From positions 19,972 to 83,971 of the forward strand of contig CAKOHK010000007.1 of NCBI GenBank assembly GCA_934085595.1: a DNA stretch of 64,000 nt, given 5' to 3'. The first letter of the stretch is position 1. Every line of letters starts with the position of its first letter. Both the position numbers and the translations under genes were made by a program. This document shows, piece after piece, positions 45,904 to 54,635 of the stretch. The notes below the pieces were generated by a model that worked only from the letters and a program-made list of their open reading frames with translations, was not told where the DNA came from and ran no database searches. The DNA comes from an uncultured Bacilli bacterium (GTDB lineage Bacteria > Bacillota_I > Bacilli_A > RF39 > UBA660).

Positions 45904-45943
45904 ATTATACATTTTACAAAGTAGAAAAATGTATAATTTTTTT
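45904..45943 (+). terminator. Strong hairpin with T run between tpiA and spo0A
   Basis: Perfect 12-bp arms at 45904-45915 and 45926-45937 followed by six T. It should end the pgk-tpiA transcript. It ends only 36 bases before the spo0A ATG, so it might also act as an attenuator within a spo0A leader. Confidence 0.75.
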
Positions 45944-45979
45944 ATACAATTAAAACACAAAGGAGAAAAAAGTAAAAAA

Positions 45980-46735
45980 ATGAAAACAAGATTACTAGTA
46001 GTAGACGATAATGAAAGTTTAATCGAGATTCTAAAAAAATATTTTGAAAAGAATAATAAGATTGAGGTAGTGAAAGAAGCATACGATGGAGAAGAAGCGA
46101 TAAACATTATAAAAGATTATAAAGATGAGTTTGATGTTATATTACTTGATTTAATAATGCCTAACAAAGACGGATTATACGTACTAAATTATTTAAAGTT
46201 TAATAATATAGATAAAAATGTAATAGTTATGTCATCATATAATCAAGCAGATATAATTAAAGAAGTAAGTGCATATGGTGTTAGATATTATGCATTAAAA
46301 CCATTTGATTTTGATGATTTAGAACAAAAAATATTAAATATTAGAAACTTTAAAATAGAAAATGAAAAATTAATAGATTTTGAAAATAAAGATATTCAAA
46401 TAAAAATAACTAAATTATTACATTCTTTAGGAATACCATCAAATATAAAAGGCTATCAGTTCATTAGATCAGCAATTACTATGGTATATCAAAATCCAAA
46501 ATTAATCGGAGGAATAACAAAAGAATTATATCCAGATTTATCAGTTAAGTTTAATACTTCTACTGCAAGAGTAGAAAGAGCAATAAGACACGCTATTGAA
46601 GTTAGTTGGTTAAGAGGAGACATAGATTTAATGGAAGATATATTTGGTCACAGTGTAGATATTGATAAAGCAAAACCAACAAATAGTGAGTTTATAGTAA
46701 CCATAGCAGATAAGTTAAGACTTGAAATGATATAG
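45980..46735 (+). CDS. spo0A: Sporulation master regulator Spo0A
   Basis: A 251-residue response regulator. The receiver has D9, D10, phosphorylated D57 and K107; the usual Thr near 85 is Ser (VMSSYNQ). The C-terminal DNA-binding domain is well conserved, with GYQFIRSAITMVY, TARVERAIRHAIEVSW and KPTNSEFI. It controls entry into sporulation in Bacillota. The ATG at 45980 follows AAAGGAG; an upstream ATG at 45929 lies inside a hairpin. No other spore gene is in the window, and it sits between tpiA and gpmI. Confidence 0.95.
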   Translation: MKTRLLVVDDNESLIEILKKYFEKNNKIEVVKEAYDGEEAINIIKDYKDEFDVILLDLIMPNKDGLYVLNYLKFNNIDKNVIVMSSYNQADIIKEVSAYGVRYYALKPFDFDDLEQKILNIRNFKIENEKLIDFENKDIQIKITKLLHSLGIPSNIKGYQFIRSAITMVYQNPKLIGGITKELYPDLSVKFNTSTARVERAIRHAIEVSWLRGDIDLMEDIFGHSVDIDKAKPTNSEFIVTIADKLRLEMI

Positions 46736-46799
46736 TTAAAAAAACAAAATATAGTTTTTTAAGTAAATATATGTTAAAATTGATACGAAGGAACTATAT

Positions 46800-48302
46800 A
46801 TGAAAAAGATATTATTACTAATTTTAGATGGTTTTGGTGTAAGAGAAGCCGAAAATGGTAACGCTATAAAAATGGCTAACTTACCAGTTCTTAATAATTT
46901 AATGTCATCTTTTCCTGTGGCAGAATTATCTGCATCTGGAAAAAGTGTAGGCTTACCAGAAGGAGTAGTTGGAAACTCTGAAGTAGGACATATGACAATC
47001 GGAGCAGGTAGAGTAGTCGCGCAGCCACTAACAATAATAGATGAAAAAATAAAAGATAAAAGTTTTTTTGAAAATGATACATTACTAAGTATTATGGAAT
47101 ATGTAAGTGGAAATAATAGTACACTTCATATAGTGGGATTATTATCAAACGGAAATGTACATTCAAGTGTAGATCATTTCTATGCAGTAAGTGCTCTTGC
47201 TAAAATTAAAAAAGTACAAAATGTAGTGTTTCATTTTATAACTGATGGAAGAGACTCAGATAGAGAAAGCGGTAAAGATTTTATAGATACATTTATGAAA
47301 AAGATAGAACCATTTAACATAGGCAAAATCGGAACAGTTTGTGGAAGATATTACGCAATGGACAGAGATGGTAACTACGATAGAATCAAAAAATGTTATG
47401 ACGCTTTAGTTTATAACATAGGAAATAACTTTAATGATTTTGATAGATGTTTAGATTTACACTATAAAAATGGTATAACAGATGAATATATTAATCCAAG
47501 TATCATAACAAAAAATAGTAATATTAAAGATGGTGATGGAGTAATATTCATGAATTATAGAGCAGAAAGAACTAAAGAATTAATCGACTCTTTAACAGAT
47601 GAATCATTCAACATGTTTAACACTAAAAAATTAAAAAATGTTAGGTATGTTTCACTATTTAATATTCATGATAAAGTAGAACCAGCTTTCACAAGAGAAC
47701 CTATTTATAACACATTTGGTGAATATTTAGCAAGTATAGATTTTAGACAAGCTCGTATAGCAGAAACAGAAAAATATAATCATGTAACTTACTATTTTGA
47801 TGGTGGTGAAGAGTTCAAAAGTAAAAACATGTATAAAATACTAGTACCATCAGCAAAAGTACCTAAATATGATATGAAACCAGAAATGAGTACAATTGAC
47901 GTTACTAAAGCAATAATGGCAGCAATGGATGAAGACATAGATTTTATACTAGCAAACTTTGCAAATCCAGATATGTTAGGCCATACAGGAAATATACCTG
48001 CTACAGTAAAAGGATTAGAAGTATGTGATTTCTGTATTGGAAAGATACTCGAAAAAGCAGAAGAGAACTTTTATGAAGTAGTAATAACATCAGACCATGG
48101 AAACTGTGAATACATGAAAGATATAGATGGGAACATAATCGTACAGCACACTACAAATAAAGTTCCATTTGTTATCTCATCAGCTAAATATAAATTAAAA
48201 AATGAAGGTTCATTATGTGATGTCATACCAACAATAATAGATATGTTCGAAATAAGTAAACCAGAAGAAATGACAGGTTCATCACTACTAATAAAAGATT
48301 AA
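46800..48302 (+). CDS. gpmI: 2,3-bisphosphoglycerate-independent phosphoglycerate mutase
   Basis: A 500-residue alkaline-phosphatase-fold enzyme converting 3- to 2-phosphoglycerate, with two Mn ions. D10 (LILDGFG) and the phosphoserine nucleophile S60 (GNSEVGH) are present, as are ITDGRDSDRESG, GRYYAMDRDGNYDR and TSDHGNCEYM. It follows pgk-tpiA with spo0A inserted between, a broken version of the usual gap-pgk-tpi-gpmI-eno order. Confidence 0.95.
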   Translation: MKKILLLILDGFGVREAENGNAIKMANLPVLNNLMSSFPVAELSASGKSVGLPEGVVGNSEVGHMTIGAGRVVAQPLTIIDEKIKDKSFFENDTLLSIMEYVSGNNSTLHIVGLLSNGNVHSSVDHFYAVSALAKIKKVQNVVFHFITDGRDSDRESGKDFIDTFMKKIEPFNIGKIGTVCGRYYAMDRDGNYDRIKKCYDALVYNIGNNFNDFDRCLDLHYKNGITDEYINPSIITKNSNIKDGDGVIFMNYRAERTKELIDSLTDESFNMFNTKKLKNVRYVSLFNIHDKVEPAFTREPIYNTFGEYLASIDFRQARIAETEKYNHVTYYFDGGEEFKSKNMYKILVPSAKVPKYDMKPEMSTIDVTKAIMAAMDEDIDFILANFANPDMLGHTGNIPATVKGLEVCDFCIGKILEKAEENFYEVVITSDHGNCEYMKDIDGNIIVQHTTNKVPFVISSAKYKLKNEGSLCDVIPTIIDMFEISKPEEMTGSSLLIKD

Positions 48303-48305
48303 TTA

Positions 48306-48330
48306 CCTAGTTAATTTAAACTAGGTTTTT
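48306..48330 (+). terminator. Intrinsic terminator after gpmI
   Basis: Perfect 7-bp arms 48306-48312 and 48319-48325, then five T. Confidence 0.75.
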
Positions 48331-48333
48331 ATA

Positions 48334-48362
48334 TTGCAAAAATTATTAAAATATTATATTAT
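48334..48362 (+). promoter_or_regulatory. Promoter of the 48388 gene
   Basis: TTGCAA at 48334-48339, a 17-base spacer, TATTAT at 48357-48362, 25 bases before the ATG. Confidence 0.5.
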
Positions 48363-48387
48363 ATATTTATAATAAGGTGGTATAAAA

Positions 48388-49668
48388 ATGAATAACGGTA
48401 TAGAAGTATTAGATTTCGGGCCAAAACTAAATAACAAAGAGAAAATTAAGAATATTAAAAATACTAAATCAAAAAAAGTGTTAATTATTTTAACATCAAT
48501 ATTACTATTTATAATATTATTAGTATTAATTATATATTTTGCTATGTTAAGTCCTAAAAAAGTATATCAAAAAGTTACAAATGAAATAAAACTTACTATA
48601 AATAATAAAATAAGTGAAATAGATAAAGAATACAGTAAAACATATATTGAAGGAATACTTAATATAAATAATGCAACAGGTAGTTTCAAAACACTAAAAG
48701 ATAAAAACTTTGCATATGTGATTGCTAAAGACAAAGAAAATCAAAAAGCATTACTAGCAGCACAATTTGAAGCATTAAACTCAAAAGTACAAGTAGCATA
48801 TTACTTAGAAAGGACTACATCATATTTAAACATACCTAATTACTTGCCATTTATGATTAAATCTGATGAAAAAGAATTAAGCGAAAAACTATTTAGCGAA
48901 AAACAAATATCACTTGAAAATACAGTTGAAAATATAACTAACACTATTGATAGTAGTATTAACAAAAACAAATTAAAAACTGAATTAATGTTTAGTGAAA
49001 AAGATGTTGATGGTAGTACAATAATGCTAACAATAAATATATCTGAAAATGAACTTAAAGAAATGAAAGATTCTATTATAGATAACTTAAAAAATGATGC
49101 TAAAGCTTTAGAAGAAATAAAAAATATTACTTCATATGATGATACAAAAATAAATGAAAAGTTAGATGAGATAAAAAAAGAAATCACAGTAAAGGGAAAT
49201 ACTACAGTTAATATATTTGTAAGTCCTTTTAACAAAACATTACAAAAAGTACAAGTTAAAAATACTGAAATTGAAGATGACTTAGTATTATTAAATAATA
49301 AAGATAGTATAACAATAGTAAGTAATGAATTAAACTTAAATTACGATAAGAATAGTAAAGCCTTAGAAATTAATGAAAACTCAAATAAAACAGAATTGTT
49401 AGTAAGTGTTAAAAACAATATACAAACTGCTAATAGTAGACAAAATATAATAGATATAAAATTAACACCTGATAAATCTAAAAATGAAATGATAAACATT
49501 AAATTAACAAGTACAATTTCAAATAATAAAGAAATAGAAGGATTTAGTTCATATAGTGCAAAATATGTAACCGATTTAAAAGAAAGCGAACTTGAAAGAT
49601 ACAATAATACAATACTTGCATTGTTAGTATCTGTCTTTGGAGACTTACTAACAAGTATTAGTCAATAG
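48388..49668 (+). CDS. Single-pass membrane protein of unknown function
   Basis: A 426-residue protein with a short basic cytoplasmic N-terminus, one helix (about 32-56), and a large extracellular domain rich in Asn, Lys and Ser with alternating strand patterns. No catalytic motif is recognisable. The extracellular part has two beta-rich sections (about 85-215 and 265-400) that could be related to each other. It is monocistronic, with its own promoter and terminator, directly before the ribosomal operon. Confidence 0.65.
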   Translation: MNNGIEVLDFGPKLNNKEKIKNIKNTKSKKVLIILTSILLFIILLVLIIYFAMLSPKKVYQKVTNEIKLTINNKISEIDKEYSKTYIEGILNINNATGSFKTLKDKNFAYVIAKDKENQKALLAAQFEALNSKVQVAYYLERTTSYLNIPNYLPFMIKSDEKELSEKLFSEKQISLENTVENITNTIDSSINKNKLKTELMFSEKDVDGSTIMLTINISENELKEMKDSIIDNLKNDAKALEEIKNITSYDDTKINEKLDEIKKEITVKGNTTVNIFVSPFNKTLQKVQVKNTEIEDDLVLLNNKDSITIVSNELNLNYDKNSKALEINENSNKTELLVSVKNNIQTANSRQNIIDIKLTPDKSKNEMINIKLTSTISNNKEIEGFSSYSAKYVTDLKESELERYNNTILALLVSVFGDLLTSISQ

Positions 49669-49669
49669 A

Positions 49670-49695
49670 AGCTAAAGAAATATTTAGCTTTTTTT
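49670..49695 (+). terminator. Intrinsic terminator before the ribosomal operon
   Basis: Perfect 7-bp arms 49670-49676 and 49683-49689, then seven T. Confidence 0.8.
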
Positions 49696-49716
49696 GTCAT
49701 TTTTTAAAAAAAATGC

Positions 49717-49745
49717 TTGATTTTTAAGGAATAATGCCTTATAAT
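49717..49745 (+). promoter_or_regulatory. Promoter of the S10 ribosomal operon
   Basis: TTGATT at 49717-49722, a 17-base spacer and a perfect TATAAT at 49740-49745. It lies about 130 bases before rpsJ, leaving a long structured leader. Confidence 0.75.
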
Positions 49746-49751
49746 GATAAC

Positions 49752-49874
49752 GAATCGACTGGCTAAGATACGCAAGGTTGCTGATACACCAGGTTAAGTT
49801 GAATTGGACTTAATTAACTATCAGGTAATTTGCGCTGAGCAAGTCTATAAAAATATAGGCGAGGAGGAAAAGAT
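49752..49874 (+). promoter_or_regulatory. Structured 5' leader of the S10 operon
   Basis: About 120 bases of relatively GC-balanced sequence between the promoter and rpsJ. A 9-bp stem (49778-49786 with 49819-49828, one bulge and one wobble) encloses a second perfect stem (49794-49799 with 49808-49813). Another small hairpin lies just before the GAGGAGG site. Ribosomal operons are often autoregulated through such leaders (L4 for S10 in proteobacteria). Which protein would bind here is not known to me. Confidence 0.5.
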
Positions 49875-50183
49875 ATGTCAAAAGACAAAATAAGAATAAG
49901 ATTAAAATCTTACGAGCACAGAAGCATAGATGAAGCTGCTGCTAAAATTGTTGAGACTGTTAAGAGAACTGGTGGAGTAGTAAGTGGACCTGTACCACTA
50001 CCTACTGAGATTGAAAAAATCACAATATTAAGAGCTGTTCATAAATATAAAGATAGCCGTGAACAATTCGAAATTAGAACTCACAAGAGACTAATTGATA
50101 TCACAGATCCAAGTAAAGAAACAATTGATGCACTTGCACATTTAGACTTACCTGGTGGAGTAGATATCGAAATCAAAAAATAA
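49875..50183 (+). CDS. rpsJ: 30S ribosomal protein S10 / NusE
   Basis: A 102-residue protein, first of the operon. It opens with KIRIRLKSYEH and contains GPVPLPTEIEKITIL and REQFEIRTHKRLI, the tRNA-near loop of the 30S head. It also acts as NusE in transcription antitermination with NusB. Preceded by GAGGAGG. Confidence 0.97.
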   Translation: MSKDKIRIRLKSYEHRSIDEAAAKIVETVKRTGGVVSGPVPLPTEIEKITILRAVHKYKDSREQFEIRTHKRLIDITDPSKETIDALAHLDLPGGVDIEIKK

Positions 50184-50208
50184 GTTATAAGATTTGAAGG
50201 AGGAAATA

Positions 50209-50958
50209 ATGAAAGGAATCTTAGGACGTAAAGTAGGAATGACTGAAGTATTCGCTACTGACGGAAAACTAATACCTGTTACTGTTATAGAAGTTGATTC
50301 AAATGTGGTTACACAAATTAAAACAGTAGAAAAAGATGGGTATGAAGCTGTTCAAATAGGTGCTTTCAATCAAAAAGAAAGAAACGCAAATAAACCTAGT
50401 CTTGGACATGCTAAAAAAGCAAATACATTACCTAAGCGCTTCGTAAAAGAAATCAAAGGAATTGACGCTGGAAGTTACAATGTTGGAGATGTTTTAGAAG
50501 CTAATGTGTTTGAAGCTGGAGAAGTTGTTGATGTTACTGGAATATCAAAAGGAAAAGGCTTCCAAGGCGTTATTAAGAGATGGAATCAATCTCGTGGACC
50601 TGAAACTCATGGTTCAACATATCACAGAAGAGTTGGTTCATTAGGAACAATGAGACCAATGCGTGTTCTTAAAGGTAAAAAATTACCAGGAAGAATGGGT
50701 GGAGAACAAGTTACAATTCAAAACTTAGTTGTTATATCTGTAGATACTGAAGCAAATTGCATTTTAATAAGTGGAAATGTTCCAGGACCTAAAGGATCAT
50801 TTGTGTTTATTAAAAGCGCTGTCAAAGGTGCAGAAAAAAGAAATCCAATTGAGTTAGTATCTTACGAAGAAGAGGTAGTAGAAACTACAAACAATGAAGT
50901 TGTTGAAAATGCTGAAACTAACGCTCCAGAAACTAACAATGAGGAGGTTTCAGAATAA
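50209..50958 (+). CDS. rplC: 50S ribosomal protein L3, with acidic C-terminal tail
   Basis: A 249-residue early-assembly protein that binds 23S rRNA near the peptidyl transferase centre. MKGILGRKVGMT opens it, and GFQGVIKRWNQSRGPETHGS is the central extension. Typical L3 ends near residue 210; here about 35 residues rich in Glu, Asn, Val and Thr follow (EEEVVETTNNEVVENAE and on). The ATG at 50209 follows GGAGG. It ends one base into rplD. Confidence 0.97.
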   Translation: MKGILGRKVGMTEVFATDGKLIPVTVIEVDSNVVTQIKTVEKDGYEAVQIGAFNQKERNANKPSLGHAKKANTLPKRFVKEIKGIDAGSYNVGDVLEANVFEAGEVVDVTGISKGKGFQGVIKRWNQSRGPETHGSTYHRRVGSLGTMRPMRVLKGKKLPGRMGGEQVTIQNLVVISVDTEANCILISGNVPGPKGSFVFIKSAVKGAEKRNPIELVSYEEEVVETTNNEVVENAETNAPETNNEEVSE

Positions 50959-51581
50959 TGGCAAAAATTAAAGTTTTAAACCTTAAAGGTGAAAATGTTA
51001 AAGATTTAACACTTGCTGACAACGTTTGGAATATTGAAGTAAACGAAAATGTTATGCATGATGCTGTACTAGTTGCTACAGCTTCAAGTAGACAAGGAAC
51101 TGCTTCAACAAAAACAAGAAGTGAAGTAAGTGGTGGCGGAAGAAAGCCATATAAACAAAAAGGAACAGGTAACGCAAGACAAGGATCTACTAGAAGCCCA
51201 CAATGGCCAGGTGGTGGAATTGTATTCGGACCTAAACCAAGAAGCTTTGATAAAAAGCAAAATAAGAAAGAAAGAAGATTAGCACTTCTAAGTGCATTAT
51301 CATCAAAATATCAAGAAAAAGAACTAATTGTTGTTGATAGTTTAGAAATTGATACACCAAAAACTAAAGAATTTAATAATGCATTAAGCGCTATTAAAGC
51401 AGACAAGAAATCATTAGTAGTATATACAGATGAAAATAATAATCTAGTATTAGCTACAAGAAATAATGAAGAAGTTAAAACTTTAGAAGTATCAAAATTA
51501 AATGTATATGATATTTTAGCAAATACTTATCTTGTAATTGATGAAAAATCTGTTAAGAAATTAGAGGAGGTGCTTAAATAA
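50958..51581 (+). CDS. rplD: 50S ribosomal protein L4
   Basis: A 207-residue protein of the exit tunnel wall. The extended loop contains the usual Arg/Gly-rich section (SGGGRKPYKQKGTGNARQGS, about 62-81), whose tip lines the macrolide site. L4 is the known autoregulator of S10 operons in proteobacteria. Overlaps rplC and rplW by one base each (TAATG). Confidence 0.97.
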   Translation: MAKIKVLNLKGENVKDLTLADNVWNIEVNENVMHDAVLVATASSRQGTASTKTRSEVSGGGRKPYKQKGTGNARQGSTRSPQWPGGGIVFGPKPRSFDKKQNKKERRLALLSALSSKYQEKELIVVDSLEIDTPKTKEFNNALSAIKADKKSLVVYTDENNNLVLATRNNEEVKTLEVSKLNVYDILANTYLVIDEKSVKKLEEVLK

Positions 51582-51847
51582 TGAATATTATAATCGCACC
51601 AGTAATTACTGAAAAATCAGAAAATTTAAAAAATACACAAAATGTTTATGTATTTAAAGTAAAACCAAATGCTAACAAAACTCAAATCAAAAATGAAGTT
51701 GAAAAAGTATTCGGTGTTAAAGTATTAAATGTTAATACATTAAATGCAAGACAAAAAGATAGAAGAGTTGGAAGATACACAGGTAAAACAGCTGCTTATA
51801 AAAAAGCTTATGTTAAACTTGCTGAAGGCGCTTCTATAGAATATTAG
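51581..51847 (+). CDS. rplW: 50S ribosomal protein L23
   Basis: An 88-residue protein at the tunnel exit, dock for SRP and trigger factor. It has the family opening IIAPVITEKSE and VKVLNVNTLNARQKDRRVG. Shorter than E. coli L23 (100) at the C-terminus, as in many Bacillota. Confidence 0.96.
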   Translation: MNIIIAPVITEKSENLKNTQNVYVFKVKPNANKTQIKNEVEKVFGVKVLNVNTLNARQKDRRVGRYTGKTAAYKKAYVKLAEGASIEY

Positions 51848-51855
51848 GAGGAATT

Positions 51856-52686
51856 ATGCCAGTTAGAATGTTTAAGCCTAATACTCCTGGAACAAGAGGA
51901 ATGAGTACACTTATTAATACTGAAATAACAAAGAGTGCTCCTGAAAAAAGTCTTCTTGTTAATAAAAGTAAAACAGGCGGAAGAAATAATCAAGGTAAAA
52001 TAACTGTTAGACACATTGGTGGAGGTAACAGAAGAAAATATCGTTTAATAGATTTCAAAAGAAATAAAGACGGTGTTAAAGGAAAAGTTGCATCTATCGA
52101 GTACGATCCAAACAGAAGTGCAAATATTGCACTAATTAATTATTTTGATGGAGAAAAAAGATACATAATAGCACCACTTAACTTAAAAGTTGGAGATGTT
52201 ATTGAATCTGGAGTAAATGCAGATATTAAAGTAGGTAACGCTTTACCACTTGAAAATATACCTGTTGGTACTCTAGTACACAATATAGAATTAAATCCAG
52301 GCGCTGGAGCAAAACTTGCTAGAAGTGCTGGAAGTAGTGCTCAAATATTAGGTAGAGAAGGTAAATATATTATCTTAAGACTTAAGAGTGGAGAAACTAG
52401 AAAAGTTCTTGCTAACTGTAGAGCTACAATCGGAGAAGTTGGAAACACTGATTACGAACTAGTTAGCCTTGGAAAAGCAGGAAGAAAAAGACACATGGGA
52501 ATCAGACCTACAGTTCGTGGATCTGTTATGAACCCTAACGATCACCCACATGGTGGTGGTGAAGGAAGAGCACCAATCGGACGTGCACAACCAATGACAC
52601 CTTGGGGTAAACCAGCTCTAGGATTAAAGACTAGAAAGAGTAAGAAGTCAAGCAATAAATTAATAATGACTCGTAGAAAGAAATAA
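51856..52686 (+). CDS. rplB: 50S ribosomal protein L2
   Basis: A 276-residue protein required for subunit joining and peptidyl transferase assembly. It has RNNQGKITVRHIGGGNRRKYR near 41-62 and the conserved loop with MNPNDHPHGGGEGRAP near 225-240, including the His linked to peptide-bond formation. Ends in a basic tail. Confidence 0.98.
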   Translation: MPVRMFKPNTPGTRGMSTLINTEITKSAPEKSLLVNKSKTGGRNNQGKITVRHIGGGNRRKYRLIDFKRNKDGVKGKVASIEYDPNRSANIALINYFDGEKRYIIAPLNLKVGDVIESGVNADIKVGNALPLENIPVGTLVHNIELNPGAGAKLARSAGSSAQILGREGKYIILRLKSGETRKVLANCRATIGEVGNTDYELVSLGKAGRKRHMGIRPTVRGSVMNPNDHPHGGGEGRAPIGRAQPMTPWGKPALGLKTRKSKKSSNKLIMTRRKK

Positions 52687-52702
52687 GAAAGGAATCGTAC
52701 AT

Positions 52703-52984
52703 ATGTCAAGAAGTTTGAAAAAAGGACCTTATGTATTTGATAGATTACTTAAAAGAGTAAAAGAATTAAATACTACAGGTAAAAAAGAAGTAATTAAAAC
52801 TTGGTCAAGAAGTTCAACTATATTTCCAGATTTTGTAGGACATACATTTGCTGTTCATAACGGACGTGAATTTATTCCTGTATATGTTACTGAAGATATG
52901 GTAGGACATAAACTAGGTGAATTTGCTTTAACTCGTACATTTAAAGGACATGCTGCAAGTTTTGCAAACGGTGCGAAGAAGTAG
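52703..52984 (+). CDS. rpsS: 30S ribosomal protein S19
   Basis: A 93-residue protein of the 30S head, contacting A-site tRNA and S13. SRSLKKGPYVFDRLL at the start and TWSRSSTIFPDFVGHTFAVHNG are diagnostic. Confidence 0.97.
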   Translation: MSRSLKKGPYVFDRLLKRVKELNTTGKKEVIKTWSRSSTIFPDFVGHTFAVHNGREFIPVYVTEDMVGHKLGEFALTRTFKGHAASFANGAKK

Positions 52985-52995
52985 GAGGAAGTTAA

Positions 52996-53346
52996 ATGGA
53001 AACTTATAGTATACATAAAGGAGCAGCTATAGCTCCAAGAAAAGCAAGAATGACATTAGATTTAATCAGAGGTAAAAGTGTTAAAGAAGCAAGAGCAATA
53101 CTTGAAACAACTAACACAAAAGCTAGTAGATTAATTTCAAAAGTGTTAAACTCAGCTGTTGCTAATGCAGTTAATAACTTCAAAGCAAATGAAGCTGACC
53201 TTGTAATAAAAGAAACATATATAAATGAAGGTAGAACTTTAAAAAGAAGAAAAGCAGCATCTCATTCAAGAGTTGCAAAGAATTTTCACAGAACAAGTCA
53301 CATTTATGTTTGCGTAACTGATAATGTACTTGCAAAGGAGGACTAA
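52996..53346 (+). CDS. rplV: 50S ribosomal protein L22
   Basis: A 116-residue exit-tunnel protein. APRKARMTLDLIRGKSVKEA and the beta-hairpin region with RTLKRRKAASHSRVAKNF, whose tip reaches the tunnel constriction with L4. It ends in AGGAGG of the next gene. Confidence 0.97.
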   Translation: METYSIHKGAAIAPRKARMTLDLIRGKSVKEARAILETTNTKASRLISKVLNSAVANAVNNFKANEADLVIKETYINEGRTLKRRKAASHSRVAKNFHRTSHIYVCVTDNVLAKED

Positions 53347-53349
53347 CAG

Positions 53350-54024
53350 ATGGGTCAAAAAGTAAGTCCAATAGGATTAAGATTAGGAATCAATAGAGAT
53401 TGGGAAAGTAAATGGTATGCACCAACTAAAGACTTTGCTAAATATTTAAACAATGATATTAAAATCAGAGAATATTTAGAAAAAGAGTTAAAAGGTTGTG
53501 CAGTAGCATCAATCAATATTGAAAGAAATAAGAAAAGAACTAATGTAACAATAAATACATCTAAGCCTGGAATCATTATTGGTAAAGGCGGAGCTGATAT
53601 TGAAAAGAGAAAGAAAGCTCTTCAAAAATTAACTGGAGAAGAAATATATCTATCAATAGTTGAAGTTAAAAATCCTGATTTAAATGCAGCATTAGTTGCT
53701 GAAAGCGTAGCAATGCAAATTGAAAACAGAGCATCATTTAGATCAGTTCAAAAAAGAGCTATCAGAAATACAATGAAAGCAGGAGCTAAAGGTGTTAAAA
53801 TTGCTGTATCTGGACGTTTAGCTGGAGCTGAAATGGCTAGAACAGAGTTCTACACAGAAGGAACAGTACCTCTACATACTTTAAGAGCAGAAATAGATTA
53901 TGCTAATAAAGAAGCTGATACAATCTATGGAAAAATAGGCGTTAAAGTTTGGATATATAAAGGTGAAGTACTTCCTGCTAAGAAAAATGGAGGTAATAAC
54001 AATGTTAATTCCAAAAAGAACTAA
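53350..54024 (+). CDS. rpsC: 30S ribosomal protein S3
   Basis: A 224-residue protein at the mRNA entry, with helicase function. GQKVSPIGLRLGINRDWESK starts it, and the type II KH motif is IIIGKGGADIEKRK. The end is Asn/Lys rich and overlaps rplP by 23 bases. Confidence 0.97.
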   Translation: MGQKVSPIGLRLGINRDWESKWYAPTKDFAKYLNNDIKIREYLEKELKGCAVASINIERNKKRTNVTINTSKPGIIIGKGGADIEKRKKALQKLTGEEIYLSIVEVKNPDLNAALVAESVAMQIENRASFRSVQKRAIRNTMKAGAKGVKIAVSGRLAGAEMARTEFYTEGTVPLHTLRAEIDYANKEADTIYGKIGVKVWIYKGEVLPAKKNGGNNNVNSKKN

Positions 54025-54427
54025 ATATAGAAAACCTCATAGAATTAGCTATGAAGGAAAAGCTAAAGGAAACACTGTATTAACTAAAGGTGAATACGGA
54101 ATGATGGCTAAAGAAGGAGCATACATTACAGCAAGACAAATCGAAGCAGCAAGAATCGCTATGACTCGTTATATGAAGTCATTTAAAAGAGGAAAAATAT
54201 TTGTTAACATTTTCCCACACTTAGCAAGAACTAAGAAACCTGCTGAAGTTCGTATGGGAAGTGGAAAAGGTAATGTTGAAGAATGGGCAGCAGTAGTAAA
54301 AGAAGGTAAAATCATGTTCGAAATGACTGATGTTACTGAAGAAATTGCTCGTGAAGCATTTAGACTTGCTGGTCATAAATTACCAATTAAAGTAAAATTT
54401 GTTAAGAAAGAAGAGGTGGCTAAATAA
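54002..54427 (+). CDS. rplP: 50S ribosomal protein L16
   Basis: A 141-residue protein near the A-site and 5S rRNA. MLIPKRTKYRKPHR at the start and MGSGKGNVEEWAAVVKEG are diagnostic. The ATG at 54002 follows ATGGAGG inside the rpsC end; longer in-frame starts have no site. Overlaps rpmC by one base. Confidence 0.97.
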   Translation: MLIPKRTKYRKPHRISYEGKAKGNTVLTKGEYGMMAKEGAYITARQIEAARIAMTRYMKSFKRGKIFVNIFPHLARTKKPAEVRMGSGKGNVEEWAAVVKEGKIMFEMTDVTEEIAREAFRLAGHKLPIKVKFVKKEEVAK

Positions 54428-54633
54428 TGAAAATGACTGAAATTAGAAAATTAACCACTGAAGAACTAATTAAAAAAGAAGAAGAAAATAGAAAAGAACT
54501 ATTTAACTTAAAATTTAGTGCTGCAACAGGAAATCTAGAAAAACCTCATAGAATAAAAGAATTAAGACATGAAGTTGCTAGAATTAAAACTGTTATAAAA
54601 GAACGTAATCTTAGTAGTAAGGAGGAAAATTAA
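54427..54633 (+). CDS. rpmC: 50S ribosomal protein L29
   Basis: A 68-residue helical hairpin at the tunnel exit next to L23. It has ELFNLKFSAATGNLEKPHRI and VARIKTVIKER, the family core. Coupled to rplP (TAATG). Confidence 0.96.
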   Translation: MKMTEIRKLTTEELIKKEEENRKELFNLKFSAATGNLEKPHRIKELRHEVARIKTVIKERNLSSKEEN

Positions 54634-54635
54634 TA

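Noticed and set aside
48840..49235. Minus-strand frame opposite the 48388 gene
   Set aside because: Low-complexity Ser/Phe/Ile frame resulting from AT-rich coding on the other strand.
49746..49874. A tRNA gene in the leader before rpsJ
   Set aside because: The stems do not form an acceptor/anticodon/T-arm layout and no CCA-proximal T-loop (GTTCRA) is present.
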